This document shows positions 46,399 through 58,654 of a stretch of 64,000 nucleotides of DNA, piece after piece (position 1 is the stretch's first letter; each line of letters starts with the position of its first letter). Location of the stretch: contig QXEO01001043.1 in assembly GCA_007115705.1 (NCBI GenBank), forward strand, positions 1,281,658 through 1,345,657. Direction: 5' to 3'. Source of the stretch: Dactylis glomerata. Its lineage: Eukaryota > Streptophyta > Magnoliopsida > Poales > Poaceae. The position numbers were made by a program, and so were the translations under genes. Under the pieces are notes generated by a model. It was not told the DNA's origin and made no database searches. It saw only the letters and a list, made by a program, of their open reading frames with translations.

Positions 46399-49300
46399 TG
46401 TAGTGTACCTGTGCTTTATTTGTGCTAGTCCCGGATCAACTGCTAGAACACACAATTACAAGATGAAATACCAAGAATACAAAGGTCTTTATTACAATGC
46501 TTGATCCACAAATAACATAATTCTTTTACAACTCGATAAGGCACAAAGCCACAAACTTATTACAACTCTAGAAATGACTAAGTAAATGAACTAAAAGTCT
46601 TCTTTTCTTCATAGCTCCACAGGCAGACGTGTTGGACGAAGACTCGTGACCGAAGCGCAACAATCTTCAATCTTCATAGTAGCCACCTGTAACATGATAC
46701 ATTGCAACCACGGAGGGTCAGTACTTTGAATGTATTGGCAAGATGTCACTTTGGTGGACTCAATGGCACCTACACTTATATGCTATTTGGCCGGGTGGAG
46801 TTTGACTTTGCAAAAGCAAGCTTTTTCCTAACTTTGTAAAGACTCAAGTTTTCCTTCGCAAAATTTTGATAAGAAGCACCTTTTCTACCCAAGTTTACCC
46901 ATCAAGTTTTAACATAGAGAAATTGGGGTGAGGAGATTCTTGAACAACTTTAACATCATGTCACTCAAAATTGTCCGTAATCGGGGACACGGCTAAGTAC
47001 TTAGTTCTAAACACTCTGCAGAGGTGGTGCACTTTTCCCACAAGGCTTAGTTAACCCATTTTGCCATGAGACTCATTTTGCCTCAAATGGCCAAGTGAAA
47101 ACTAAGACGTGGCCTTTCAGAAGCATTCCCTCAGACCAAACGAACGCGTTCCATCCTATCAACATCATACACCCTCTGTCCGCCTGGCTTGAGTTCTTGC
47201 AGCTTATTTGACCAAGACAGAGCCCATATGTCTTGTGGTTGCACTGGAAGCTTCATGACTTGAGCGTCTGCAATCTCTTTTCTCCTGGGTGGCCATCCAC
47301 AAGTGAGATACACCTGGTGGTTCAGAGGTTCGATGAGATGACCCCAGGGAACCACTCAACATAACCCCAAACAAATCCACCATCCAGGTGGTTCATTAAC
47401 TTAGTTGTTTTCTTAGTTTTTGCAAAACAAGGTTTTCAACACTTAGCCAAAATATGTGATAACCCTGCCCACAACAAGTATAAAACAAGTCCTATAGCAG
47501 CAACAATTCTACTAGGAGATGCAAAGCAAGGTAAGGCTAGTCAAAAGACTTAGCATAAAAACTAGCAAGCTAAGACAGGAATTCATAAAAAAACAAATCT
47601 ACACATGCATCTTCTACTAGAAAAGCTACAAGTGACAAAACTTTCAGTAGGACAAGGAAACATGGTGACACTTGCCTTGGTGAGGAGACGAGTTTGTGCA
47701 CTCGTCACAAAGGCACTCGTTGCACTCAGCACAATCTACACATAAAATATTGCACCATAAGCACATATCAGTCATATAACACTCATGAAAGGAAAATATG
47801 CATGCAATATGTGAGTTAAAACACCACAAAGACACTTAAGATGTTCTCTGGTTGTTAACTATATGCATGATGACATGATCAAAATTTTAGAGTTATTTAT
47901 AAAGCTCAAATTATTTTCAACACACAATAGAACAATTAACAAACTAAAACTACAAAGGTAAAATAGAAAAGTACTAAAAATATTCTGGACATGCTACAGT
48001 ACTGGGAGGTTTAATATAGACCAAAAACATAAGGATTTACCGAAAAATAAATTTTACAACTATTTTTAATAGCAAAAACACTTAAATAAAGCTTGCAGTA
48101 ATTCACTGTATAAAACAGATGCAAAAGTAGTATTTGATGCTGGAAATAGATTCTACACATTTTTCTGATTCCAGGGACATAAAATTTGCTAAAATTGGTT
48201 CAGTAGAACTCAAGATACGAATTTTTGAAGTTTAAAACAGTTTCTGAAATTTTAAAACGAAAACAGACCGAGCTTAACCACGGGCTGCCACGCGGCGGCT
48301 CCTGATTCGACGATACCGCTTCGGGCGGATTAAGAACGAGCGCCGTTGGATTTAAAGAGGATCTGGCGGCCCAGATCGAACCGTAACGGTTCGTTAAGTC
48401 ATCTAATCTAGCCCCTAGGATCTGGATCTAACGGTTGAGGGAGAAACCGAGGGGGCTCACCTGAGAAGGACGTCGATGGCGAGATCCGGCGCACTGGAGT
48501 TCAACGGCAAGGGGTCTCCGGTGGTCGTTGAGCTCCAAGAAGACAACGACGACGTTCAGTTCGAGGTGGCAAAGACGTTGGCGAAGTGGCGTCCTCGAAT
48601 TCGTCCTGCAGTGGTGTCAAGATGCGACTGAAGATTAGGCCGTGGCTGTGCCGTGCAGAGCTCGAAGGAGGACAATGTGCACGAGTGGATTTTGGAAACG
48701 AGGCTCATACCAGGAGGTTCAGGAAGACGAGGCGGGCCTGGTGGCAAGGTCTGCGGGGTCAAGGTGCTGTGGAGCTCCGACAATTCCTCACCAAAGTTTT
48801 GTCTGGCGGCAGCGAGATTCAGACGCGGATGCTCTCATCGTTCTGGTGCTGAAACGAAGACGAAAATATGTCAGAGAGGTGCGCGTGACTGAGAAGGAAG
48901 AGGAGGTCCAGAAGAAGATCCAGGGGAGGGTCGAGGCTTACCAAACACCGGCGATGCTCTCTGGCAGAGGTGGCGGCGCGGCGGCTTCTGACTAGGGCAG
49001 CCTGGCGGCGATTAGCTAGGGTTTTGGGGGGAACGAGTGTGGACGGAGGGGGGGTTTATATGGGCGCGTTGGCGTGGACGAGGGGTAAGAAGATCATACA
49101 GAATCGGAATCCCTCGTGGAGATCACACTCAGGGACGTGTCAGGTTCGTTACGGTCTCTGGGGAAGGGATGACATGTGGGGCCCTCTCGTCAGCGGCAGG
49201 AGGAGAGGGAGAAGAATACCGATTCGGGAGGAAGGGGAAACGGGCCGCGGGCTGCTTCTGTTGTTGGGCTGGAAACTCCTTTTTCTTCTTTCTCTTTTCT

Positions 49301-49556
49301 TTTCTCTTTTCTTTTCTGGTTTTATTTGAAAACTTTTGCAAATAAACCCTATTTGATTCAAACAAATTTTGAACTTTGCAGAAGATAAATTCCCCCCTGT
49401 TGTTTGAGTACAGGGAAAGATTTTGTTTTAGAGAAAGTCAAAACCTTTGGTACACAAGTTCATATGATGATAATTATGAATGCATGTGCATGAGATGATG
49501 CTATGATTTCATGTGTGCAAATTTTTAAATTCCTTTCAAAATTTTGGGATGTTACA
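46399..49556 (-). repeat. 3' LTR of the gypsy element, 3158 bp
   Basis: In sense it starts TGTAACATCCC at 49556 and ends GTACACTACA at 46399. A TATAAA box lies at 49060-49055 in sense orientation, leaving a U3 of about 500 bp and a long R-U5. GC-rich at 48250-49250, AT-rich elsewhere. The first ~645 bases match 59666-60310. Confidence 0.85.
47131..47355 (-). other. Conserved ORF-like block within the long LTR
   Basis: A 74-codon frame in sense with the LTR includes VYLTCGWPPRRKEIADAQ and LPVQPQDIWAL. The unrelated-family solo LTR carries a similar frame at 53649-53870 (VYTCGLPPRNKEMAM, LPVQPYDIM), also in sense. It may be conserved DNA rather than a protein. Confidence 0.4.
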
Positions 49557-49575
49557 AGTCTAACCCCCTTAAGAT
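49557..49575 (-). promoter_or_regulatory. Polypurine tract of the gypsy element
   Basis: Minus-strand CTTAAGGGGGTTAGACT immediately precedes the 3' LTR start TGTAACATCCC. Confidence 0.65.
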
Positions 49576-49628
49576 AAATCTCGCCCTCGAGATTCGGGTT
49601 GGCTAGCAAATAGGTGCGGGTGGTCTTC

Positions 49629-50302
49629 TCAAAGTTCATCTTCTCGTTCCCAAGTTGCCTCTTCTTCGGTATGGTGACTCCATTGAACTTTGCAAAACTT
49701 GATCGTCTTGGTACGAGTAACTCTTTCTGATGTCTCCAAGATTTTGATGGGCTTCTCTTCATACGTGAGATCACTTTCCAATTGAACCTCTTCTAATGGT
49801 ATTGTGTCTCTTAGTGGGGTATCTGCCATTTCTGGATGACATTTCTTTAATTGACTCACATGGAACACATTGTGCACTGCAGACAAGGATTCTGGTAGTT
49901 CTAGCTCATAAGCAACTTCTCCTTTGCGAGCCAAAACTTTGAATGGCCCTACAAAGCGAGGTGCTAGCTTTCCTTTGACTCCAAATCTTTTTACTCCACG
50001 GAGTGGCGATACTCGAAGGTATGCTCTATCGCCCACCTCATAGGTCACTTCTCTACGCTTTGAATCAGCTTAGCTCTTCTGTCTGGACTGAGCTATCTTA
50101 AGTCTATCTCTGATCAAATGAACCTTTTCTTTGGCATCCATTATTATGCCTGGCCCGAAAAGACTTCGTTCACGAACACCACTCCAAAGCAATGGTGTAG
50201 TGCACTTTCTTCCATATAGAGCTTCAAATGGTGTCATCTCAATGCTAGCTTGATGGCTATTGTTGTAGGAAAACTCTGCATAAGGCAAATTCTCATCCCA
50301 GC
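49629..50302 (-). pseudogene. Gypsy integrase C-terminal part and chromodomain-like tail
   Basis: This is the part of pol downstream of the solo-LTR insertion. It carries the end of the integrase catalytic region (FSYNNSHQASIEMTPFEALY), then, after a TAA at about 50070, YEVGDRAYLRVSPLRGVKRF, the GPFKVL fold, VFHVSQLKKC and the chromodomain-like CKVQWSHHTEEEATWERED. The reading frame at 50302 continues that on the far side of the insertion once one target-site copy is discounted. Confidence 0.75.
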
Positions 50303-53300
50303 TGTAACATCCCAAGATTTTGTCAAATTTTGGGGAAATTTTTTTGCTTTTGTATTACTTGAGATGATTGAAATTTCACAGGGATTTAAAACTTTTTGAG
50401 TCTATTTGAAAGCTTTATTAGAAAACTATTTTAAACCTTCTATTATTTTCTTGAAGAACTTCTTTGAGGAAGATCAAGTACCAAAATACTATTTTCCTTC
50501 CTTTTTTCAAACCTATGCAAGCTACTTGCAAAGGATACCTCCTAAAATGATTTTATTGTCTCAAAGGTTTGCATTGCAAAATATGGTTTGAAGACAATTT
50601 GTAAATAATATTTTATAAAGTATTATCTCCTATTTTCAAAAGGTTTATTCTCAAACTCTATTTCTATTATTTTATGCAAGCAAAGCCAATAGGCTTATTT
50701 GAGATCTTTATTAAAAACCTTGTTTTGGTTCTGAAAATATGTTTCCAATTGGTTTAAAACCTTGCTGTGAATTTTACAAAATTTATGAAATTGGTTTGGC
50801 TTGATTTGGATTCAATATACAAATTTTAGAAAAGAAATAAGAAAACAGAAAAAGAAAAGAAGAAAGAAAATCAAAAATAGAAAAAGGGCCAGAGGGCACC
50901 GATTCGGCCCAGAGCAGAAATGAGCCCGCGGCCCAGGAAACAAATAACCGAACCGGTACCGTCTCACCTCTTTCCCCGGCTGACTGGTGGGACCCACTCG
51001 TCAGCCCGGTCATCTTCTTCCTCCAGCCGGCGATTACGCCGGAGTAACGCCCGAGCCCGCCGTTACTCCCCTCTTCATTCCTCTTTATTGCCTGAGTAAT
51101 TCGGCCCCGTGCCCACGCCTATAAGTAGCCCTCGACTCCCTCTCCATCTCCCCTCTGGTTTCCCTCCTCCACGCCGCCAGGCTGCCTCAGAATAGCTCGT
51201 CGGACTTCCACCTTCCTGCGGCCCACCGAGCTCAATTCCGACGACAACAGTGAGCCAGAGACTCTCTCTCCCCTTCTAACCTCTCTGGTTTTCTACGGAG
51301 CTACTCCCTGACATTTTTCCCTTGCCTCAATCGCCACAGATCGGCGTGCTCGACGGTCACCCGAAGCCACCGCAGCGCCGCCGAGCTCCAGCCGCTCCTC
51401 GGGCACGTTCCAGGACGCAATCAACATCGCGGTTCACGCACTCGAGTTCGCCAAGCCTCGCTGGACCCCGTCCGCCCTTCCGTCCGTCTGGGAAACCTGC
51501 AGAACGTCGCCGCCGTCCACTACCTGGCCGCAGACCTCGACGCCGGCGAACACAGTAAACCCTAGGTGAGCTTCACATCTCCCCGGCCCTTCCTGGCTGT
51601 TGGATCTTGATCAAACGCTCCGGATAGTTCCACTAAACCGAAAGGGTATGAGCAGATCTGATCCGTTCAGATCCATTTAGATCCAACGCTCCACATCACT
51701 GATCCAGCCGAACCGGTATCGGCTAATGAAATCATGCCACGTGTCGCATCCAGATCTAACTCGATTCAAATTAGAAATTTCAAATCAGATTTTGATCAAA
51801 TCTTTGGAAATTCATATCTTTTGATCTGTAGGTCCAAAAATAAAAAATGTTATACCGTTGGAATCCTTGAAACCAATAGGATCCAGTAGTTCAATAAAAT
51901 CTTATATTTTATGGGCTCAATTTGAAACTAGTTTCAAATTGGATTCAAACCATCTGTTAGCTTGTTAAATTCATATCTTTTGAACCAAGTGTCCAAAAAT
52001 TACAAATTTGTAGTCTTTGGAATCCTCTCAACTTGTAGAACACCATAGGATCAAGAAAACCCAGATTTGATACGTGCACACACTTTGTGCATTCAAATTT
52101 GTCCAAATCACTATTTTGGTGATAATTCAATTTCTAAAATTTATTTTAGAATGATTCCAACTGCAGTGACTTTGTTTTACTGCAAGCTATCCAGTAGCAT
52201 CACTCCCATAATTTCTTGAACCACTCCACAATTATTCAAATTCTAATATGAGAATTTGAGTAGTTCCTATATAGATTAAATCTTATTCTATTCAGTAATG
52301 TTTCCTACTACCATAGCAAATCACATAATCATACCTAGCCTCAATGTTATCTGAATAACATCTTGATCAAGATCATATCTACCTAGACCTATCTTGTATA
52401 GCTCACACTTATTCAAATTACAATAGTGTTGTTGAGTAAAGTGTGATGCACCTCAGTCATAGGATTTTATTCTTACTATCTTAGGTGTTGATCTAATCAC
52501 CGTTTTGGCACCTATCCGACACTCCTTGTACCAAATAGGAATCTAAGACCATAATCCCAAATGTTATCTACCCATACTCAATCATATGTCCATTCGATCC
52601 CGATTTCATGTGTAGAGCTATTCATTTAACAAATGATTTAGTTGAGTGACTCAATGTTTCATAAATCCTTGACCCATACCTTGTACAACTAGACATATTT
52701 TGTTTAATTCATATTATACTCAAATGGCAATTGTGCTACTTGAGTAGAATATGAATTCATCTCAAACCTAGATTTTGCTAATGTGGTGTTATTATAACCC
52801 ATACCATAGTATGTGTTATACACCATATTGATCAATGAACCATTTGAGCCATGTCCTCAAATATCAATCATTTTTACCCAACCCACTGCCTAGTTAGTTA
52901 TGGTTCAGATGTATTAAACTATTCAACTTGCAAATGTGCTAATTGAGTAGTTCAAGCATTCTTAAAACCAAGCCTAGTGCCTAAGTGTGATATATGCTAT
53001 TTAAAGAATAAATGTTGTTACACTTATTCAAATAGTATTGTGGTTGCACCATCCCACACCTATGTGATCTATTTCACATGAGCTATTCTGAAACTCATTC
53101 ATGCTTTAATAAAGCATAAAAACTTCATCAACTATATTTGCCTAGTCCAATTCTCTCTCAAATCATATTGATCTCTCCCAACTAAGCTCTCCGATCCATA
53201 TCTCACAGATCATGATCCTTCACCATATCCTTCTTGTCATAACATCTCAATAAATCTAAATTGTTAAACAAACACTTTTCAATTGTTTGATTTGTTTGAT

Positions 53301-54700
53301 TGTGTTTGTATGGTCTGTTTATGGTATGCTATTTCTGTGCTATAGTTTGTGCGAAAAGCTACGTGCTTAGTTGAGAGAAGCGGAACGTCGTGATCTTCAA
53401 AAGGCAAGTGACACACATATCCCTTACCCATTTTATTTATGCATTAGTATATTCACCTCTTGTAGTATGCATGATAGGTGTTTTACTCAACTGTTTTATC
53501 AATGCTTAGATCCTAGTAGTGTGTAGCAATCCCTCAAACCCCACTTGATAGGTTGCTAAATACTTTGTTAATATTGATGCCATGCTAAGATCACTTGAAA
53601 AGTGTTTTGTGAACAACTTAAGAACTTCAACTAAAATGAAACACCTGGGTGGATTGGTTTGATGATGGAGGCGATGTTGAGTGGCGACCTGGGGCTACAC
53701 TACGTGTAGTTGCTGCCTGGGTGTACACTTGCGGTTTGCCACCCAGGAACAAAGAGATGGCTATGTCTTCCATGCTTAGTGTACTTCCAGTGCAGCCTTA
53801 TGACATTATGGGCTCTGTCTTGACTGATTTGAATGTGGGAGTACAACTTGTCGGCAAGAAGTGGTGGTAGTCAAATTATAGGTTGGGAGCGGTGCTTGCC
53901 AAGTTAGTTGTCCTCTCCTTCTAAAAGGTCTCGTTTCATTTTATGTATGGGCATAAAATGAATCGTAAGGTGAAAGTGCACAACCCTTGCAAGGTGTATA
54001 AAACTAATCGATTAGCCGTGTCCTCGGTTATGGACAATTGAGTCTCTAGACATGGAATGTACGGAATAATCTCATCACCTCTTCTGAATGATTAAAATCT
54101 GTCTAGAAACCCTTAGGTAGGAACTAAGGACCATACACTCCGAGGGGTGGTGGTGCCTGAGGTTCCGACTTTGTCGAATTTCACCCAGTACTACAGGCCT
54201 AGCTAGTATGTGGTTATTGGGGGTTATCTCGACCCTTGAAAATATGAAACCTTGAAAGTAACACTTTGAGAAAGAACTATAGGATAAAACTGGCTTTATG
54301 CAAATCAGCCTGTGAGATCCACTTGCCAAATACTCATGTAGATAGACTCCTCACAACAGCCACCAAATATGTGTCATTTGCCAGTACATCATTGTACTAA
54401 CCACATTGGGGCTGCATATTCAACGTGCAGGTTTCATTTCGAGTAAGGAACCAGGAGTAGGATCTCGAGCTTACATTCCAACATGACTGCCTGTGGCACG
54501 TGATGAAGATGGAGGCTCTTTGCCACCTTGTTATTCCCGCTGTGTAAATTGTAAGATTTAAATGCTTCGTATCTGGATCTGCGATGTAATCTTGATACTA
54601 TGCAATGAATATTTCATTTTGTTCTGTGGTACTATCATTGATCCAGGGAATAGTACTTAACACAGATGTTCCACCTTGATCTCAAGGTTGGGGCGTTACA
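50303..54700 (+). mobile_element. Solo LTR, 4.4 kb, of a second long-LTR gypsy family
   Basis: Starts TGTAACATCCCAAG and ends GGGGCGTTACA; flanked by CCAGC on both sides (50298-50302, 54701-54705). A TATAAGTA at 51120-51127 followed by a pyrimidine-rich stretch gives a plus-strand promoter about 800 bp in. No primer-binding site, gag, pol or internal repeat of its own start is found, so it is best read as a solo LTR left by LTR-LTR recombination. It shares blocks with the surrounding LTRs at 53640-53880 and 53970-54040. Confidence 0.75.
51120..51127 (+). promoter_or_regulatory. TATA box of the solo LTR
   Basis: TATAAGTA lies in a GC-rich context followed by CTCGACTCCCTCTCCATC, typical of a plant core promoter. 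If active it would read through towards the antisense of the host pol gene. Confidence 0.5.
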
Positions 54701-55303
54701 CCAGCTAGACCCATAGTCCAAGGCACAAGCTCTCAACATGTCTTCTAGAATTTGATTCACCCTTTCTGTTTGACCATCAGTCTGAGGGTGAAATGCTATG
54801 CTGAACTCTAGTCTTGTGCCCAAGGATTCATGGAGTTGGCGCCAAAAGTGAGAGCTGAATTGAGTACCTCTATCAGACACAATACTCTTAGGCACTCCAT
54901 GTAGGCACACTATTCGGTTCATGTATATCTTGGCTAGTCTGGCACTGGTATAAGTGGTTTTCACAGGAATGAAGTGAGCCACTTTGGTTAAACGGCCAAC
55001 TACAACCCAGATGGAGTCATATCCAGACTTAGTCCTCGGTAAACCCGTGATAAAATCCATGCCAACATTATCCCACTTCCACTCTGGTATAGGCAATGGC
55101 TGCAATAAACCTGCTAGTTTTTGATGCTCTGCCTTGACTCTATTACACACGTCACATAGGGCAATGTACTCAGTGACATCCCTCTTCATATTGCTCCATC
55201 AGATTCTACCTTTCAAATCCATATACATCTTGGTGTTCCCAGGATGAATAGAATATGGTGACTCATGTGCTTCTTGCAGAATCAACTTTCTGAGTTCGGG
55301 GTC
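54701..55303 (-). pseudogene. Gypsy integrase, zinc-binding and DDE core, interrupted
   Basis: Read leftwards. The H2C2 zinc-binding region spans a TAG at 55304 and a TGA near 55199 (CDVC visible at about 55155). The DDE core shows MDFITGLP, VSDRGTQFSSHFW and QTDGQTERVNQILE, holding the two catalytic Asp and the Glu. The frame then runs into the solo LTR at 54700. The enzyme would insert the cDNA into chromosomes; here it is split and carries stops. Confidence 0.85.
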
Positions 55304-56740
55304 CTATGGTACACAAACACGCTTCTCAAACCATACAATTCCTTGGTCATCTTCGTGAAATCCCTTCGCATTTCCTTTACTCATATTGCTCTTTATTTCT
55401 TCTATCTCCTTATCTAGCTTCTGACCTTCTTTGATCTTGTCCATCGGTGTAGGTTGAACTTCAAGAGATGCCAAAAACCCTTTTGGCACAATTTCTAATC
55501 TGAGCCTTTTGAACTGTTCACACAAATCTTCAGGCAACTCTCCTACTGTAAGCCCATTCACATAGCTTTTACGACTGAAGGCTTCAGCTACAACATTAGC
55601 CTTTCCCGGATGGTATTGCAAGCTGATATCATAATCTTTTATGAGTTCCAACCATCTTCTTTGTCTCATGTGCAGTTCCTTTTGGGTGAATATGTACTTC
55701 AAGCTCTTGTGATCGGGGAACACATCGCAATATTTTCCCATCAAATAATGTCTCCACACCTTCAGAGCATGCACAACAGAGGCTAGCTCTAAGTCATGGG
55801 TGGGGTAAGTTCTTTCGTGATGCTTGAGCTGACGCGAGGCATAACTCACCACTTTTCTATTCTGCATTAGAATGCTACCAAGTCCTTGACGAGAAGCATC
55901 ACAGTAAACTTGGAAATCCTTTTGTATATCTGGCAGGCATAGAACTGGCGCACTTACTAGCCGTTTCTTCAGTTCTTGAAAACTAGCTTCACATGAGTTG
56001 GTCCATTCAAATTTCTTGTCTTTCTTCAATACTTCAGTCATTGGCTTTGCTATCTTGGAGAAATTTTCAATGAATCTCCAATAGTATCCAGCAAGGCCTA
56101 AGAAACTCCGGATGTCTCCCGCATTTTTGGGTGACTCCCATTCGGTGACGGATGCTACCTTGCTTGGATCCACCGCGACTCCTTCTGCGGAAACTATGTG
56201 ACCAAGAAATCCTACCTTGTTCAGCCAGAACTCACACTTGCTGAATTTTGCATACAGCTTATGCTCCCTGAGCTTTTCCATGATTAAGGGTAAGTGTTGC
56301 TCATGTTCTTTATCATCCTTGGAGTAAATCAGGATGTCATCAATGAATACCACTACGAATTTATCCAAGTATTCCATGAACACCTTGTTCATCATGGTCA
56401 TGAAGTATGCCGGGGCATTTGTTAGCCCAAAAGACATGACGGTATACTCATATAGGCCATATCTGGTGGTAAAAGCTGTCTTGGGGATGTCTTGTTCTCG
56501 GATCTTGATCTGGAAATATCCTGATCGGAGATCGATCCTGGAGAACACTTTTGCCCCTTTCAGTTGGTCGAACAAGTTGTTGATGTTGGGCAATGGGTAC
56601 TTGTTCTTGATTGTCACTTCGTTCAGCGAACGGTAGTCCACAACCAATCTCTTGCTAGAGTCCTTCTTCTCTACAAACAAAACAGGGGCTCCCCATGATG
56701 ATGAACTCTGTTGGATAAAACCTTTGTCCAACTGTTCCAT
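55304..56740 (-). pseudogene. Gypsy reverse transcriptase and RNase H
   Basis: 478 codons open. RT motifs: KKDSSKRLVVDYRSLN, PLPNINNLFDQL, FSRIDLRSGYFQI, AFTTRYGLYEYTVMSFGLTN, VVFIDDILIYS (catalytic FIDD), GFLGHIVSAEGV. RNase H follows: VYCDASRQGLGSILMQ, HDLELASVVHALKVWRHYL, then PDHKSLKYIF, where Thr is usual before DHKS, and VVAEAFSRKS, where Asp is usual for the Glu. It is separated from the protease by a single TAG (56744-56746) in the same frame, most simply a Gln codon turned into a stop. Confidence 0.9.
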
Positions 56741-56743
56741 GAG

Positions 56744-57469
56744 CTATTTCTTTAGTTCCTTTAATTCTTCTATGTCCATCTTGTATGGAATTTTTGCTAT
56801 AGGTCCTATTCCAGGCAGCAAGTCAATGATGAACTCGACATCTCTGTCTAGTGGCATTCCTGGTAGCTCCTCCGGAAACACATCTGGATGCTCCTTCACA
56901 ACTGGCACTTCATGCATACTAACCCCCTTAAGAGAATTAACCTTAGACCCTTTAAGCTCGAAGGTTGATTTGAAACGAATGCGTTTCTTTTCAGGGGTTG
57001 TGAGGGTGATGGTTTTGTTTGCACAGTCTATGACTCCCTCAAAGGCGGTCATCCAATCCATGCCTAGGATGACATCTAATCCTTGTGAGTCTAGGACAAT
57101 GAGGTTAGCCGGAAACTTGTGTTTTCCAATTTCCAGGACTAGGTCTCTACAACCAGCATTTACTATCAACTCTCCCCCTAGAGAACTTACCCTTATAGGA
57201 CAACCTATTATTTTAGTGGGTATTTTTTTCTTAACCATAAATGCTCTTGAAATGAATGAATCAGATGCACCAGTGTCGAAAAGAACAAGTGTTGAAAACT
57301 TATTGAGCAGAAACATACCATATACGGCGTCAGGCTCATCATAAATCTCCTCCACATTGATGAGATTGACATGCCCCTTCTGGAATGGATTGGGCTTGTT
57401 CCCTTCATCCTTCTTCTGTGGGCAATCATTTGCATAATGCCCAGTCTTGTGGCACTTATAGCATTCCAC
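56744..57469 (-). pseudogene. Gypsy zinc knuckle and aspartic protease
   Basis: Begins with the CCHC knuckle CYKCHKTGHYANDCP, then, about 60 residues on, the protease catalytic triad DTGASDSF and the flap/ILGMDWM region. The C-terminal part leads towards RT (VVKEHPDVFPEELPGMP) and ends at TAG. The protease would process the Gag-Pol polyprotein. Confidence 0.85.
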
Positions 57470-58369
57470 CTGACTAATATCCCTCTTCTCGGGACATTGT
57501 TGTTTCTGCCATTGTTGTTTCCATTGTTATGGCCATTTGTCCTTGTGGAGTTGTGATTGTTGTGATTCGTGTGGCCATTATGGTGGTGGCCATTTCCCTT
57601 ATGGTGCTGGTGCCCATTTCCACCATTATGGTTGTGGTGGTTTTCTCCATTCTTATGAAATCCAGAGCTTCCATGGTCACTGTGATAGCTTCGCTTGTGT
57701 GCAGGTTCTTGGTACTTGCTTCATCTTGCTCTCTAGAGTTATAGCTTGATCAAGCAGAGACTGAAAAGTAGGAGTGTAGGCAACAGACAGAGGGATTGAC
57801 AATTCGTCGTTAAGGCCCTCTAGGAACTTCTCCTTCCTTTTTGCATCAGTATCAATGTCATCCGGTGCATAGCGTGATAGGTTGGTGATCTCATCAATAT
57901 ACTTAGACACATTGCGGTACTTCTGTCTGAGGTCACGGAACTCCTTCTTTTTCAGGCCCGTCACACCAGAGGAAATGTGTGCAGCCCGAAATCCTTCCTG
58001 GAACGTGTCCCATGTCACTCCTTCGATGGGATGAGTGATCTGGTAAGTGTCCCACCAGCTTGTTGCTGGTCCTTCCAACAGATGAGCTGCAAACCTGACC
58101 TTTTCAGGGTCAGTGCAACCAGTTGTCACCAAGTCTTTGTTGATAGAACAGAGCCAATCCATGGCCTCTAGTGGTTCAGCAGCACGAGAAAACTTGGCAG
58201 GACAAAGCCTTAGAAACCTTGCAAGCATGTCAACCTGAGGGAGTGGTGGTGGTGGAGGGTTGTTGTTATTATTAGCGTTGGCCAAAAACTGAGTCTTGAC
58301 TTGCATGAGTTGAGCCTGGGCTTCCATCATCTGCTGCATCTGTTCCTCAGAAGCGCGATGAGGAGGCAT
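57470..58369 (-). pseudogene. Gypsy gag with a His/Asn/Gly-rich linker, frameshifted
   Basis: From ATG 58369, a 230-codon frame has the retrotransposon-gag (capsid-type) signature: FLRLCPAKFSRAAEPLEAMD, LLEGPATSWWDTYQ, WDTFQEGFRAA, KKKEFRDLRQKYRNVSKYID, FLEGLNDEL. A shift near 57690 ends it (LSQ stop); the next frame holds a striking NHHNHNGGNGHQHHKGNGHH linker, and a second shift near 57490 leads into the zinc knuckle. Gag would form the particle shell. Confidence 0.85.
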
Positions 58370-58379
58370 CTGTTGGGTT

Positions 58380-58640
58380 TGAAATAGGTGAGGTTAGACT
58401 TAGAGATAGAGTCTAAAGGAATAAAGTTTCCTACCCACATGCACATAAACAATCCTTAAAAGAGCACATACAAGCACACACAAGCATAGGAGAAAACTTT
58501 TAACTAAACTTGCAATAAACAACTCACAAATAGTTTGAAGGTACGCAAACGTTTAAGTCTAAAGGGATACAATGTCTAATGCCATCCCACAAGCGGTCAC
58601 GGCCATAAATGTAAACTCAAAGGTAAAGTGGGGTAGTCTA
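58380..58640 (-). other. Spacer between the upstream ORF and gag
   Basis: No coding frame recognised. It is about 280 bases of leader between the end of the upstream ORF (TAG near 58655) and the gag start. Confidence 0.5.
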
Positions 58641-58654
58641 TCTAACTACTCTAC

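Noticed and set aside
46399..46700. A protein-coding gene between CACTA C and the gypsy pol
   Set aside because: The sequence reappears at 59666 next to a tRNA-iMet primer site, proving it is LTR.
56652..57344. 230-codon plus-strand frame over the gypsy protease
   Set aside because: It is the antisense shadow of the zinc knuckle and protease frame, which has clear catalytic motifs.
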